In this document: one piece after another, positions 1-7,831 of the stretch
Layout of the letters: every line of letters begins with the position of its first letter
Position numbering within the stretch: position 1 is the stretch's first letter
Assembly: GCA_037445815.1 (NCBI GenBank)
Contig: JBBIJV010000026.1
Coordinates: 1 to 23,737, forward strand
Length of the DNA stretch: 23,737 nt
Origin: FEN-1219 sp037445815
GTDB lineage: Bacteria > Pseudomonadota > Gammaproteobacteria > Steroidobacterales > Rariloculaceae
Direction of reading: 5' to 3'
Position numbers and translations under genes: made by a program
The notes under the pieces: model-generated
Told to the model about the DNA's origin: nothing
The model's database searches: none
The model's input: only the letters and a program-made list of their open reading frames with translations

Positions 1-91
1 GCGGCGACGCGAGCCGCGCGCGGCGAGCGCCGCTCGTCCGCCCGGGAGTGCCGATCGTCGGCTCGACCGTCCGCTTCTGTAAAACCGTCTC

Positions 92-97
92 TATATT
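92..97 (+). promoter_or_regulatory. Possible -10 box of the minor-pilin operon
   Basis: TATATT lies 8 bases before the fimT ATG at 106 and stands out as an AT-rich island in GC-rich DNA. No convincing -35 box lies 16-18 bases upstream and no Shine-Dalgarno sequence precedes fimT. If used, transcription would begin at or next to the start codon. The rest of 1-105 shows no gene; it holds two short hairpins (around 18-30 and 50-62) of unknown role and may include the tail of an upstream gene. Confidence 0.35.
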
Positions 98-105
98 TCC
101 CCGCC

Positions 106-777
106 ATGAGAACGCGTCTGCAACAGGGCTTCACGCTGTGGGAGCTCCTGATGGCGCTTCTCGTCGCCGGCGTCCTGTTCGGCGTCGGCGTGCCGAACGT
201 CATGGAGCTCCAGCGCAACGGCGCGATGTCGGCCGCCGCCAACGATCTCGTCACGGCGGTATTGCTGGCGAGGACCGAAGCGGTCAAGCGCCAAGTGCCC
301 GTGACACTGTGCCTCACGGACAATCCGCTGGCGGGAACCCCCACGTGCGCCCCGGGCGCAATCGCGAATTCCGCCACGCGCGGCTTCGTGGTCTTCGTCG
401 ACGAAAACGGCGACGTCGATGCGAACGGCAACCCGGATCTCGGCGACGCCACCGACGGCAACGCCGTGCTCGACGCAGGCGAGACCGTGCTGCTGCGCAC
501 TGAGCCGCCCGGCGGCGCGATTCGGCTGTCGGCCAACTGCGGCAACGTTTCCTATGGGCCCAACGGCTGGATTCGTCGGGCGGGCTCACTGTGCTTCGCC
601 GGGCACGGCACGCCGGTCGTCGTGCTGTTCTGCGACGACCGCGGACGGCGCGTGGCCGGCGGCGGGCTCTCGAGCGCGCGCGCCGTCCGCATCGATGCGA
701 CGGGACGGGGCGTCGTGCTCCAGGAGCCGGCGCAGGTCGACCCCGAGATCGCCACCGCCGGCGCCACGTGCCCATGA
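106..777 (+). CDS. fimT: Type IV minor pilin, FimT/FimU (GspH) family
   Basis: Minor pilin that helps start type IVa pilus assembly and sits in the pilus tip complex at the inner membrane and periplasm. The class III signal is short: cleavage is expected between G8 and F9, followed by T-L-W-E with the Glu at mature position +5 (E13). A hydrophobic helix then runs to about residue 30. The GspH/FimT-type body contains several cysteines typical of secreted pseudopilins. At 223 residues it is longer than the usual 160-180, the excess being an acidic Asn/Asp/Gly-rich stretch near residues 100-128. It is the first gene of a seven-gene run; its stop overlaps the pilV start (ATGA). The order fimT-pilV-pilW-pilX-pilY1-pilE is the standard gammaproteobacterial one. 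The fimT versus fimU name is a matter of convention. Confidence 0.9.
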   Translation: MRTRLQQGFTLWELLMALLVAGVLFGVGVPNVMELQRNGAMSAAANDLVTAVLLARTEAVKRQVPVTLCLTDNPLAGTPTCAPGAIANSATRGFVVFVDENGDVDANGNPDLGDATDGNAVLDAGETVLLRTEPPGGAIRLSANCGNVSYGPNGWIRRAGSLCFAGHGTPVVVLFCDDRGRRVAGGGLSSARAVRIDATGRGVVLQEPAQVDPEIATAGATCP

Positions 778-1262
778 CTTCGGCAGGACCCATGACGCTC
801 CCGAAGCCGATCGTGGCGCGCGACACGATGCACGGGTTCAGCCTCATCGAAGCCCTCGTGTCGCTGATCGTGATCTCCGTCGGCATGATCGGCATCGCTG
901 CGCTGTACGGCCAAGGCTTGGGCGCGAGCCGCACGGCGCTGTACCGAACGCAGGCCGTCAACTTGGTGGCCGACATGGCGGATCGGATCCGCGCGAACCG
1001 CGCGGCCGGCACGGCCTACGAAGGCGCCGGGCAGGACCGCGACTGCGACCCCGGCGACAACAGAGACTGCCCGAGCGCCGACATGGCGGCGCACGATCTC
1101 TGGCTTTGGAAAGGCCAAGTCGCTGCGCAGCTGCCGGGCGGCGCCGGCACCGTGTCGGTCGACACGACGACCCCGCCGACGTACACGATCAGCGTCTCGT
1201 GGCAGGAAGTGGGCTTGGGGCCGCAGAACTACAGCATCGCGGTCGAGATTCCGGACCTTTGA
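774..1262 (+). CDS. pilV: Type IV pilus minor pilin PilV
   Basis: Minor pilin of the type IVa priming complex (162 residues). The prepilin motif H-G|F-S-L-I-E is at residues 20-26, with Glu+5 at E26, followed by the hydrophobic N-terminal helix and the PilV-typical segment around residues 55-68 (D-M-A-D-R-I-R-A-N). I chose the ATG at 774 because it overlaps the fimT stop in an ATGA junction, giving a 21-residue leader. ATG codons at 792 (15-residue leader) and 828 are also in frame, and the true start could be either. The reading frame stays open upstream to 591, but that part is antiparallel noise over fimT. It lies directly before pilW, and translation is probably coupled through the operon. 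Confidence 0.88.
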   Translation: MTSAGPMTLPKPIVARDTMHGFSLIEALVSLIVISVGMIGIAALYGQGLGASRTALYRTQAVNLVADMADRIRANRAAGTAYEGAGQDRDCDPGDNRDCPSADMAAHDLWLWKGQVAAQLPGGAGTVSVDTTTPPTYTISVSWQEVGLGPQNYSIAVEIPDL

Positions 1263-1279
1263 TCGTGGTGACCACGCCG

Positions 1280-2302
1280 ATGCCCGAACCGCCGCTGTGC
1301 TCCCCGTTCACGGGCCGTCGCGCCGCCGCCGGCATGACGCTCGTCGAGCTCATGGTGGCGCTCGCGATCGGCGTGTTCCTGATGATCGGCGCCGTGACCG
1401 TGTTCATGCAGGGGCGCTCGTCGTTCCGCGTCACGGAATCCGTCTCCCGCCTGCAGGAGAACGCGCGCTTCGCGCTCGACGTGCTCGAGCCCGACATCCG
1501 CATGGCGTACTACTTCGGCTTGACGAACGTCGCCACGAACATCGAAGGGCGCGCCGGCACGACCGTGCCGGCCGGAGTGCCGTCAAGCTGCGGCAACACG
1601 TGGGTCAACGACTTCGTGCACGGCGTCGCCGCCACGAACGGCAGCTCGCCGTGGCCATGGGGCGCCACCTGCGCCGCGTCGGCGAGCGCGGCCCCGGCGG
1701 CCGATACGTTGATCGTCCGGCGCGTGTCCGAGGAGCCCGTGCTCACGTCACGCACGGCCGGCACGCTGTACATCCAGAGCAATCGCGCCGAGAAGAGCCG
1801 CCTCTTCGTCGGCACCGCGCTGCCCGCGTCGCCGGAGCCCGCGACGAGCCAGCCGCACCGCGTCGTCGTTAACGGCTACTACGTGAGCACGAACAACACG
1901 TCGAACCTCTCGACGCCCGACAACACGGTGCCCTCGCTGCGCATGAAGACGCTCGCCGCCGGCGGCACGATCGAAGACCGCGAGATCTTGCCGGGCATCG
2001 AGGATCTGCAAGTGCAATTCGGCCTCGACACGTCGCCGCCGAATGCGCCGGGCCGCGGAACGATCGACCGGTTCGTCGATCCCGGCGACGCGCTGCTCGC
2101 CGAGCCCGAATTCTCGAGCAACGAGCGCCAGATCCTCGCCGTGCGGCTGTGGCTGCGCGTGCGCGCCGAGCGCACCGAGAACGGCTACACGGATACCGCC
2201 ACGTATTCGTATGCAGGCCAGAACTTCGGGCCGTTCAACGACGGTTATCGCCGCGCCGTCGTCTCGAAAACCATCTACCTGCGCAACGCCAACTTGAGGT
2301 AG
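1280..2302 (+). CDS. pilW: Type IV pilus minor pilin PilW
   Basis: PilW-family minor pilin (340 residues), the large minor pilin that bridges the priming complex. The cleavage site is G18|M19 followed by T-L-V-E, so Glu+5 (E23) is kept while mature residue 1 is Met instead of the usual Phe. The hydrophobic helix covers about 19-45, followed by the family signature R-L-Q-E-N-A-R-F-A. The C-terminal half carries the usual PilW text around I-E-D-L-Q-V-Q-F-G and R-L-W-L-R-V-R. ATG 1280 was chosen; GTG codons at 1265 and 1268 are in frame and closer to the pilV stop. The frame is open far upstream (to 419) only because of base composition. Confidence 0.9.
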   Translation: MPEPPLCSPFTGRRAAAGMTLVELMVALAIGVFLMIGAVTVFMQGRSSFRVTESVSRLQENARFALDVLEPDIRMAYYFGLTNVATNIEGRAGTTVPAGVPSSCGNTWVNDFVHGVAATNGSSPWPWGATCAASASAAPAADTLIVRRVSEEPVLTSRTAGTLYIQSNRAEKSRLFVGTALPASPEPATSQPHRVVVNGYYVSTNNTSNLSTPDNTVPSLRMKTLAAGGTIEDREILPGIEDLQVQFGLDTSPPNAPGRGTIDRFVDPGDALLAEPEFSSNERQILAVRLWLRVRAERTENGYTDTATYSYAGQNFGPFNDGYRRAVVSKTIYLRNANLR

Positions 2303-2306
2303 CACC

Positions 2307-2768
2307 ATGAGCCGCGCCCCCGTCGCTCTCCTTCCGCCGCACCGCCGCCAAGCCGGCGCGACGCTGATCGTCGGCCTCGTGCTGCTGCTCGTGCTCACCG
2401 TCGTCGGCGTTTCCGGCATGAACATGGCGACGATGGAGATCACGATGGCCGGCAACGCGCAGTTCCAGCAGGACGCATTTCAGGCCGCCGAGGAGGCGAT
2501 CGACATCGCGCTCGGCCGGCGCGACTACACGACGGGCGCCGACCCGCGCACGGTGCCCGCGCTCGGCGATCCCGATTACGACCGCTGGTCCGAGACGCGC
2601 TACCTCTGCAACACGCCCGTCCCGCGCGGCGGCTTCAGCTTGGGCGAGTTCGATGCGTTCCACTTCGAAACGGTGGCGAGCGGACGCGGATCGCGCGGCG
2701 CGACGGCCTCGCACGTTCAAGGCTTCTATGTCGTAGCCCAGGCACTGCCCACGGCCGGAGGATGCTGA
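2307..2768 (+). CDS. pilX: Type IV pilus minor pilin PilX
   Basis: PilX-family minor pilin (153 residues). The N-terminal segment has an expected processing site G17|A18-T-L-I-V followed by a long hydrophobic helix ending in L-T-V-V-G-V-S-G-M, the hallmark of the PilX N-terminal domain. Mature position +5 is Val rather than Glu, which fits this family. The following M-E-I-T-M-A-G-N and F-Q-A-A-E-E-A-I stretches are also PilX-like. It starts 4 bases after the pilW stop and is followed one base after its own stop by the next gene, so translational coupling is likely. Secreted part is short, with single Cys residues near the middle and at the C-terminus. Confidence 0.88.
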   Translation: MSRAPVALLPPHRRQAGATLIVGLVLLLVLTVVGVSGMNMATMEITMAGNAQFQQDAFQAAEEAIDIALGRRDYTTGADPRTVPALGDPDYDRWSETRYLCNTPVPRGGFSLGEFDAFHFETVASGRGSRGATASHVQGFYVVAQALPTAGGC

Positions 2769-2769
2769 A

Positions 2770-3141
2770 ATGAGCCGATCGATCGCCGTCCTGCTCGTCG
2801 CGCTCGCCGGTGCGGCCGCGGCGTCGGCGCAAGCGATTCGCGTGCTCGAGCCCGTCGAGCGCTCGGTGGAGCTCGCGCTGCGCGAGGTCACGCTGCCGGC
2901 CGCGGGCCGCCGCGCCGTGCTGTATCGCCCCTGCGCCACTTGCCCGCTCGAGACGCACTCCGTCACGGACAAGACCACGTATCTCTTCAACGACCGCGTC
3001 TTGCCGCTCGCGCAGTTCCTGGCCGAGGTCGAGGAAGTGAGGCAACGGCCCGCCGAGGAGGCGCGAGCCGTGGCGTTCGTGTATTACGACATCAACACCG
3101 AGGACGTGAATCGCGTGAGAGTGCACGCGAGCGGGCGCTGA
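2770..3141 (+). CDS. Small secreted protein of the minor-pilin operon, unknown function
   Basis: A 123-residue protein that I do not recognise. It begins with a Sec-type signal peptide (basic N-terminus, Leu/Ala-rich core, likely cleavage after A-S-A near residues 18-20). The mature part is about 100 residues, mostly charged, with a C-A-T-C pair near residues 57-60 followed by an acidic helical-looking segment and a beta-like V-A-F-V-Y-Y-D stretch. The CxxC pair could bind metal or form a disulfide. It sits between pilX and pilY1, one base after the pilX stop and 36 bases before pilY1, so it is almost certainly co-transcribed. In Pseudomonas aeruginosa the small extra gene, pilY2, lies after pilY1; I see no clear similarity to PilY2 and assign no function. 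Confidence 0.75.
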   Translation: MSRSIAVLLVALAGAAAASAQAIRVLEPVERSVELALREVTLPAAGRRAVLYRPCATCPLETHSVTDKTTYLFNDRVLPLAQFLAEVEEVRQRPAEEARAVAFVYYDINTEDVNRVRVHASGR

Positions 3142-3177
3142 CGTCCACGCGCCGCCGCGAACAACAAGGACCGCACC

Positions 3178-6100
3178 ATGCAGTCGAACATCGAACGAGC
3201 GGCCTGGTTCGCCGCGGGCCTCGTCTGGGCCGCCGCCGCGGCACCTGCCGCGGCCGACGATTCCGAGCTCTTCATCGGCACGAGCACGGCGGTGGGCGCG
3301 CGGCCGAACATCCTCCTGATTCTCGACAACTCGGGCAGCATGCGCGACGAGGTGCGCACCCAAGGCACGTACGACGGCAGCATCGACTACCCGCCCGGCG
3401 GCAGCAATTGCAGCGCGGACCGCGTCTACTGGGTGTACGGCGACGCACCGCCGCCTTCGTGCAGCACGAACCGCTGGTTCGAGCTGAGCGCGCTGAAATG
3501 CAACGCGGCGTTGCAGGCGTTCGTCACGGTCGGCTGGTACACCGATTACATGGGCCAGTACGACGATGAGACGGACCTGCGCTGGGAAGCGCTCGGCACG
3601 AGCGACAGCGTGCGCGACAACGCCGTCGAATGCCAAGACGACGCCGGCATCCACGGCGACGGCTCCGACGCGACGAAGCTCTACGCAATCAGCGGCGCCG
3701 CGAGCAACGGCCACTGGGGCGAGTTCGGCGAGCCCGTTCAGGTGAATTGGGGCGCGTGGCCGCTCGACACGGAGCAGGTGACGCTCTATAGCGGCAACTA
3801 CATGAACTACACGTTCGGGCCCACCTTCAACCGCCCGAAGATCGACGTCGTGAAGGAGGTCGCGAACGACTTGCTCGACTCCGTCAACGGCGTCAACGTC
3901 GGCTTGATGACGTTCAACGGCTCGGCCGGGCCCGACGTCGGCAGCCAGGGCGGGTACGTCTTGCACGAGGTCGCCGACGTCGCGACGGCCAGGACGGAGC
4001 TGCACGATGCGGTCGACGCCATCGGCACCGACGCGTTTACGCCGCTTTCCGAGACACTCTACGAGGCGGCGCTCTACTTCCGCGGCGACGGCGTCGACTA
4101 CGGCGAGCCGGCGAGCGTCCCGGCCTCTCGGCTGGATGCGGACGCGAGCCTGTACGACTCGCCCGCCGACCTCGCGTGTCAAAAGAACTTCGTCGTGCTG
4201 CTGACCGACGGCGTACCGACGCGGGACCGGGACGCCGACTCGAAGATCCGCTCGCTCATCGACGCGAACGGCGCGTCCTTCGGCAACTTGGTCGGCGCCA
4301 CGTGCGACGCCGAGACGTACCCCGCCGGCGTGAACGCCTCGGGCGGCGAATGTCTCGACGACCTCGCCGAGTTCCTGTTCAAAGGCGACCTCTCGCCGCT
4401 GCCGGGGCAGCAGAACGTCACCACTTACACGGTCGGCTTCGACGTGGACTTGCAGGTGCTCGACGAGACGGCCGCCCGCGGCGGGGGCGAGTACTACACC
4501 GCCTTCGATACCGCGACGCTCGCAGGCTCCTTGCAGCAGATCCTGACGTCGATCCTCGCGTCGAACACCACGTTCACGGCGCCGACGGTGGCCGTGAGCT
4601 CGTTCAACCGCACGCAGAACTTGAGCGACCTTTTCATCAGCGTGTTCCGCCCTTCCTCCCGCACGCATTGGCCCGGCAACCTGAAGCGCTTCCGGCTCGA
4701 CGCGACGACGGGCGAGATCGTCGACGCCAACGGCAATCCCGCGATCGATCCGGCGACGGGCTCGTTCTCGCCGACGGCGCGCGACTTCTGGTCGTCGACG
4801 CTCGACGGCAACGACGTCGAGGCCGGCGGCGCGGCGAACGCGCTTCCCGCGCCGAGCGGGCGCGTAGTCTACACGTATCAAGGCGTGAGCACGGCGCTGA
4901 CGCACTCGACGAACCGCGTCTCACTCGCGAACACGCTGATCGACGACGCCGTCTTGCACACGGACCCCAACGTCGGCCCCAAGCGCGACGACGTGATCAA
5001 GTTCATCACGGGCGTCGACGTGCCTGATACGGACCAGGACGGCGACGTGACCGAGGCGCGCAATCAGCTCGGCGACACGCTGCACTCGCAGCCCGTGGCG
5101 ATGGTCTACGGGCCCGGCTTGCGTGACGGGCTGGTCTTTTCGGCCACGAACGACGGCGTGCTGCACGCCTTCGATCTCGAGACCGGCGTCGAGCACTGGG
5201 CCTTCATCCCCCCGGAGTTCTTGGACGACCAGACGCAGCTTTTCGAGGACGACGCCACGGCCCAGAAGCGCTACGGCATAGACGGCGACCTGGCGCTGCA
5301 GATCGTCGCGGACAACGACGCCGTGATCGAGCCCGGCGAGAAGGTGTACCTTTTCTTCGGCATGCGCCGCGGCGGCGATTTCTACTACGCGCTCGACGTG
5401 AGCAATCCGTCCGCGCCGTCGCTGCTCTGGCGCCTCGACGGCACGACGCTGCCGGGCCTCGGGCAGAGCTGGTCGACGCCGGTTCCGACGCGCATCGAAG
5501 TGAGCGGCGCCGCCCAAAACCCCGACAAGCTCGCGCTCGTCATCGGCGGCGGGTACGAGCCCGATCAGGACAACCCCGCCGCGAGCACGGACTTGATCGG
5601 CAACTCGATCTACATCGTCGATTCCGTGACGGGCGCCCTGCTCTGGCACGGCGGCAAAGCGGGCACGCACAAGCGCTTCGACGAACCCGGCCGATCGATG
5701 GACTACTCGATCCCGTCGGACGTGCGCGTCATCGATCTCGACGGCAACGGCTTCGCCGATCGCATGTACGTCGGGGACATGGGCGGTCAGGTTTGGCGGT
5801 TCGACATCGCCAACGGCGAGTCGGCTGCGAATCTCGTCACGGGCGGCGTCATCGCGCAACTCGGCGCCGCTCCGAGCGCCGATCCGGACTTGGCCGATAC
5901 GCGCCGCTTCTATTACGCCCCCGACGTCGCGATCGTGAACAGCCGCGGCTACGACTTCCTGCACTTAGGCTTAGGCTCCGGCAGCCGCGGCAACCCGCTC
6001 GGCACGCACGTGCAAGATCGGTTCTACGCGCTGCGCGACTACGGTTTCGGCCGCAAGTCGCAGTCGCAGTTCGACTCGCTCGAGATCATCGACAACGACT

Positions 6101-6813
6101 CGCTGACGGAGATCGTCTCGGAGAACACGCCGGTTCCGCAGGGCGATAGCGCAGGCTGGCGCTTCGACCTGACCGGCGGACCGGGCGAGAAGGTGCTGGC
6201 CGAAGCGCGCACGTTCAACAACGAGGTGATCTTCACGACGTTCCGTCCGGGCTCGTCGGGCTTGGGCTGCATGCCCGCCGTCGGCACGAACCGCGTATAT
6301 CGCATGAGCGTCTTCAACGCGGCGCCCGTGCTGAACCTCGACGGCTCGGCCGACGCCACGAACCTGACCATGACGGACCTGTACGTCGAGAACGAAGGCG
6401 CGCCGCTGCCGTCGCCGCAACTGATCTTCCTGTCGGCCGACCGCGACGGCGACGGCTTGCCCGATAGCGAGGACGACTCCGACGGCGACGGGATCCTCGA
6501 CTTCGAGGACCCGGACTTCGACGGCAACGGCGTCCTCGACGCGGAGGTGGACACGGACAGCGACGGCACGCCCGACAACGCAGACGACGACATCGACGGC
6601 GACGGGATCCTGAACGATGCCGACGACGACGCGAACGGTAATGCCGTCGTCGACCTTCCGAACGAGGACTTGAACGGCAACGGCGTGCCCGACTTCTTGG
6701 AGACGTCGCGCTCCGGCCGCATCGCGCTCGTCGTCGGCCTCATGCGTTTCCCGCAGAGCTATCGCAACGATCCCGTGCGCACGTACTGGCGGCAGAGCAG
6801 TGTCGACGATTAG
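3178..6813 (+). CDS. pilY1: Type IV pilus tip-associated adhesin PilY1
   Basis: Large secreted adhesin and assembly factor (1211 residues) that works with the minor pilins at the pilus tip and links surface contact and calcium to pilus extension. A signal peptide covers residues 1-26. A von Willebrand A-like region follows, with a MIDAS-type D-N-S-G-S-M at 50-55 and L-L-T-D-G-V-P-T near residue 342. The C-terminal PilY1 beta-propeller starts around residue 600. It has an EF-hand-like loop D617-x-D619-x-D621-G-D623, then the family signature G-D-T-L-H-S-Q-P-V and S-A-T-N-D-G-V-L-H-A-F-D. Residues 1088-1177 form an extra Asp/Gly/Asn-rich block of thrombospondin-type-3-like calcium repeats, ending with L-N-G-N-G-V-P-D-F-L-E. 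Length is close to the P. aeruginosa protein. pilE follows after 18 bases. Confidence 0.94.
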   Translation: MQSNIERAAWFAAGLVWAAAAAPAAADDSELFIGTSTAVGARPNILLILDNSGSMRDEVRTQGTYDGSIDYPPGGSNCSADRVYWVYGDAPPPSCSTNRWFELSALKCNAALQAFVTVGWYTDYMGQYDDETDLRWEALGTSDSVRDNAVECQDDAGIHGDGSDATKLYAISGAASNGHWGEFGEPVQVNWGAWPLDTEQVTLYSGNYMNYTFGPTFNRPKIDVVKEVANDLLDSVNGVNVGLMTFNGSAGPDVGSQGGYVLHEVADVATARTELHDAVDAIGTDAFTPLSETLYEAALYFRGDGVDYGEPASVPASRLDADASLYDSPADLACQKNFVVLLTDGVPTRDRDADSKIRSLIDANGASFGNLVGATCDAETYPAGVNASGGECLDDLAEFLFKGDLSPLPGQQNVTTYTVGFDVDLQVLDETAARGGGEYYTAFDTATLAGSLQQILTSILASNTTFTAPTVAVSSFNRTQNLSDLFISVFRPSSRTHWPGNLKRFRLDATTGEIVDANGNPAIDPATGSFSPTARDFWSSTLDGNDVEAGGAANALPAPSGRVVYTYQGVSTALTHSTNRVSLANTLIDDAVLHTDPNVGPKRDDVIKFITGVDVPDTDQDGDVTEARNQLGDTLHSQPVAMVYGPGLRDGLVFSATNDGVLHAFDLETGVEHWAFIPPEFLDDQTQLFEDDATAQKRYGIDGDLALQIVADNDAVIEPGEKVYLFFGMRRGGDFYYALDVSNPSAPSLLWRLDGTTLPGLGQSWSTPVPTRIEVSGAAQNPDKLALVIGGGYEPDQDNPAASTDLIGNSIYIVDSVTGALLWHGGKAGTHKRFDEPGRSMDYSIPSDVRVIDLDGNGFADRMYVGDMGGQVWRFDIANGESAANLVTGGVIAQLGAAPSADPDLADTRRFYYAPDVAIVNSRGYDFLHLGLGSGSRGNPLGTHVQDRFYALRDYGFGRKSQSQFDSLEIIDNDSLTEIVSENTPVPQGDSAGWRFDLTGGPGEKVLAEARTFNNEVIFTTFRPGSSGLGCMPAVGTNRVYRMSVFNAAPVLNLDGSADATNLTMTDLYVENEGAPLPSPQLIFLSADRDGDGLPDSEDDSDGDGILDFEDPDFDGNGVLDAEVDTDSDGTPDNADDDIDGDGILNDADDDANGNAVVDLPNEDLNGNGVPDFLETSRSGRIALVVGLMRFPQSYRNDPVRTYWRQSSVDD
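6439..6708 (+). repeat. Asp-rich TSP3-like repeat block inside pilY1
   Basis: The segment encodes PilY1 residues 1088-1177, about six degenerate copies of a 12-14 residue unit of the form D-x-D-G-D-G-(I/L/V)-x-D. At DNA level the 17-base string GACGGCGACGGGATCCT occurs exactly at 6481-6497 and 6595-6611. Such repeats bind calcium in other secreted proteins (thrombospondin type 3 family); binding here is inferred from the spacing of the aspartates. Confidence 0.8.
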
Positions 6814-6831
6814 CGCGACGCGCGAGCACCG

Positions 6832-7314
6832 ATGAGCGCGGCAACGAGGTGGCTGCGCGCGACACCCCCCGATGCGCCGCTCCGAGCGCGCGCGCTCGGC
6901 ATCACGCTGCTCGAGCTCATGGCCGTCGTCATGGTGATCGGCATCCTCGGCATCATCGCGTTGCCGAGCTATCGGCAGTACGTCATGCGCGCGCAGCGCA
7001 CGGAAGCGAAGTCGTTCCTACTTCAGGTGGCGAACAATCAGGAACGGTTCTATCTCGTGAACCGGCGTTACGGGACCGTCGAGGAGCTCCAGGCCAACGT
7101 GCCTCCGTTGTTGTCCGCCGACGCGCGCTCCGAGCGCGGCACGTATCGAGTCACGATCGCCGTCCCGGACCCGACGCAAGGCTTCACGGCCACGGCGACG
7201 CCCGCCCCCGGCGCCGCCATCGACATGACGGGAGATGCGGAGTGCACTTCCTTCTCGATCACGTCGCAGGGCGTGCGCACGGCGACGGGCACGAACGCCG
7301 CTAACTGCTGGTGA
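6832..7314 (+). CDS. pilE: Type IV pilin-like protein PilE
   Basis: Minor pilin of the PilE class (160 residues), the last gene of the operon. The processing site is G23|I24-T-L-L-E with Glu+5 at E28 and a hydrophobic helix to about residue 50. The conserved Y-x-x-Y-V-x-x-A-Q-R-T-E-A-K stretch and Q-E-R-F-Y-L follow. The C-terminus has the disulfide-loop pattern with cysteines in the A-E-C-T-S and N-C-W segments; the terminal C-W is typical of this group. The leader is long and residue +1 is Ile rather than Phe. There is no alternative ATG between the chosen start and the cleavage site. Its last 14 bases overlap the end of lspA on the other strand. Confidence 0.9.
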   Translation: MSAATRWLRATPPDAPLRARALGITLLELMAVVMVIGILGIIALPSYRQYVMRAQRTEAKSFLLQVANNQERFYLVNRRYGTVEELQANVPPLLSADARSERGTYRVTIAVPDPTQGFTATATPAPGAAIDMTGDAECTSFSITSQGVRTATGTNAANCW

Positions 7315-7831
7315 CCTTCTTCTTTGCGCGGGAGCGGTCGAGCTCGAGCAGGCTGTCGAGCACGATCAGCGCGGCGCCGATCGTGATCGCGGAGTCCGCG
7401 ACGTTGAACGCCGGGAAGTAGTGCTCCTCGTAGTGCACGCGGATGAAGTCGATGACGTGGCCGTGCACGACGCGGTCAATGACGTTGCCGAGCGCGCCTC
7501 CCAAGATCAACGACAGGCCGGCCGCCAGCAGCGTCTGCCCCTTGGCCGGTAACCGCCGCAGCCAAACGAGAATGCCGGCGCTGACGGCGACGCCGAGCAC
7601 GATGAACACCCAGCGCTGCCAGCCGTCGGCGTCGCTCAAGAAGCTGAACGCGGCGCCCGTGTTGTGGAGCCGCATGATCTCGAGCACCGGCAGCAGCACC
7701 ACGCGCTGGAATTCGTCGAACCGGTCGACGATGAGCCACTTCGTCCATTGATCGAGCGCCAGCGCCGCCACTCCGAGCCAGAGCCAGTTCGAGGCGCCGG
7801 CGTTCAATCCGAACCAGCGCCGTTCGGTCAT
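7301..7831 (-). CDS. lspA: Lipoprotein signal peptidase (signal peptidase II)
   Basis: Inner-membrane aspartyl peptidase that removes the signal peptide of prolipoproteins after lipid attachment (176 residues). It has the expected four transmembrane helices. Conserved blocks are N-T-G-A-A-F-S near 57-63, G-N-V-I-D-R at 115-120, V-I-D-F at 126-129 and F-N-V-A-D-S at 142-147. D128 and D146 match the catalytic aspartate pair of the family. The ATG at 7831 was chosen because it overlaps the ileS stop (ATGA), although the frame is open to 7867. It is last in the murJ-ribF-ileS-lspA operon, and the ileS-lspA pairing is classic for proteobacteria. The tail is rich in Lys/Arg and lies on the cytoplasmic side. 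Confidence 0.96.
   Translation of the reverse strand: MTERRWFGLNAGASNWLWLGVAALALDQWTKWLIVDRFDEFQRVVLLPVLEIMRLHNTGAAFSFLSDADGWQRWVFIVLGVAVSAGILVWLRRLPAKGQTLLAAGLSLILGGALGNVIDRVVHGHVIDFIRVHYEEHYFPAFNVADSAITIGAALIVLDSLLELDRSRAKKKVTSS

Noticed and set aside
2635..4905. Very long minus-strand open frame (756 codons) opposite pilX, the small secreted protein and pilY1
   Set aside because: Its translation is Arg/Ala/Val-rich with no recognisable domain, and it is antisense to well-supported genes. It arises from the third-position GC bias of pilY1.
6481..6611. Short direct repeats considered as a possible CRISPR or mobile-element trace
   Set aside because: They encode in-frame Asp-rich protein repeats inside pilY1 and have no spacer structure or flanking inverted repeats.
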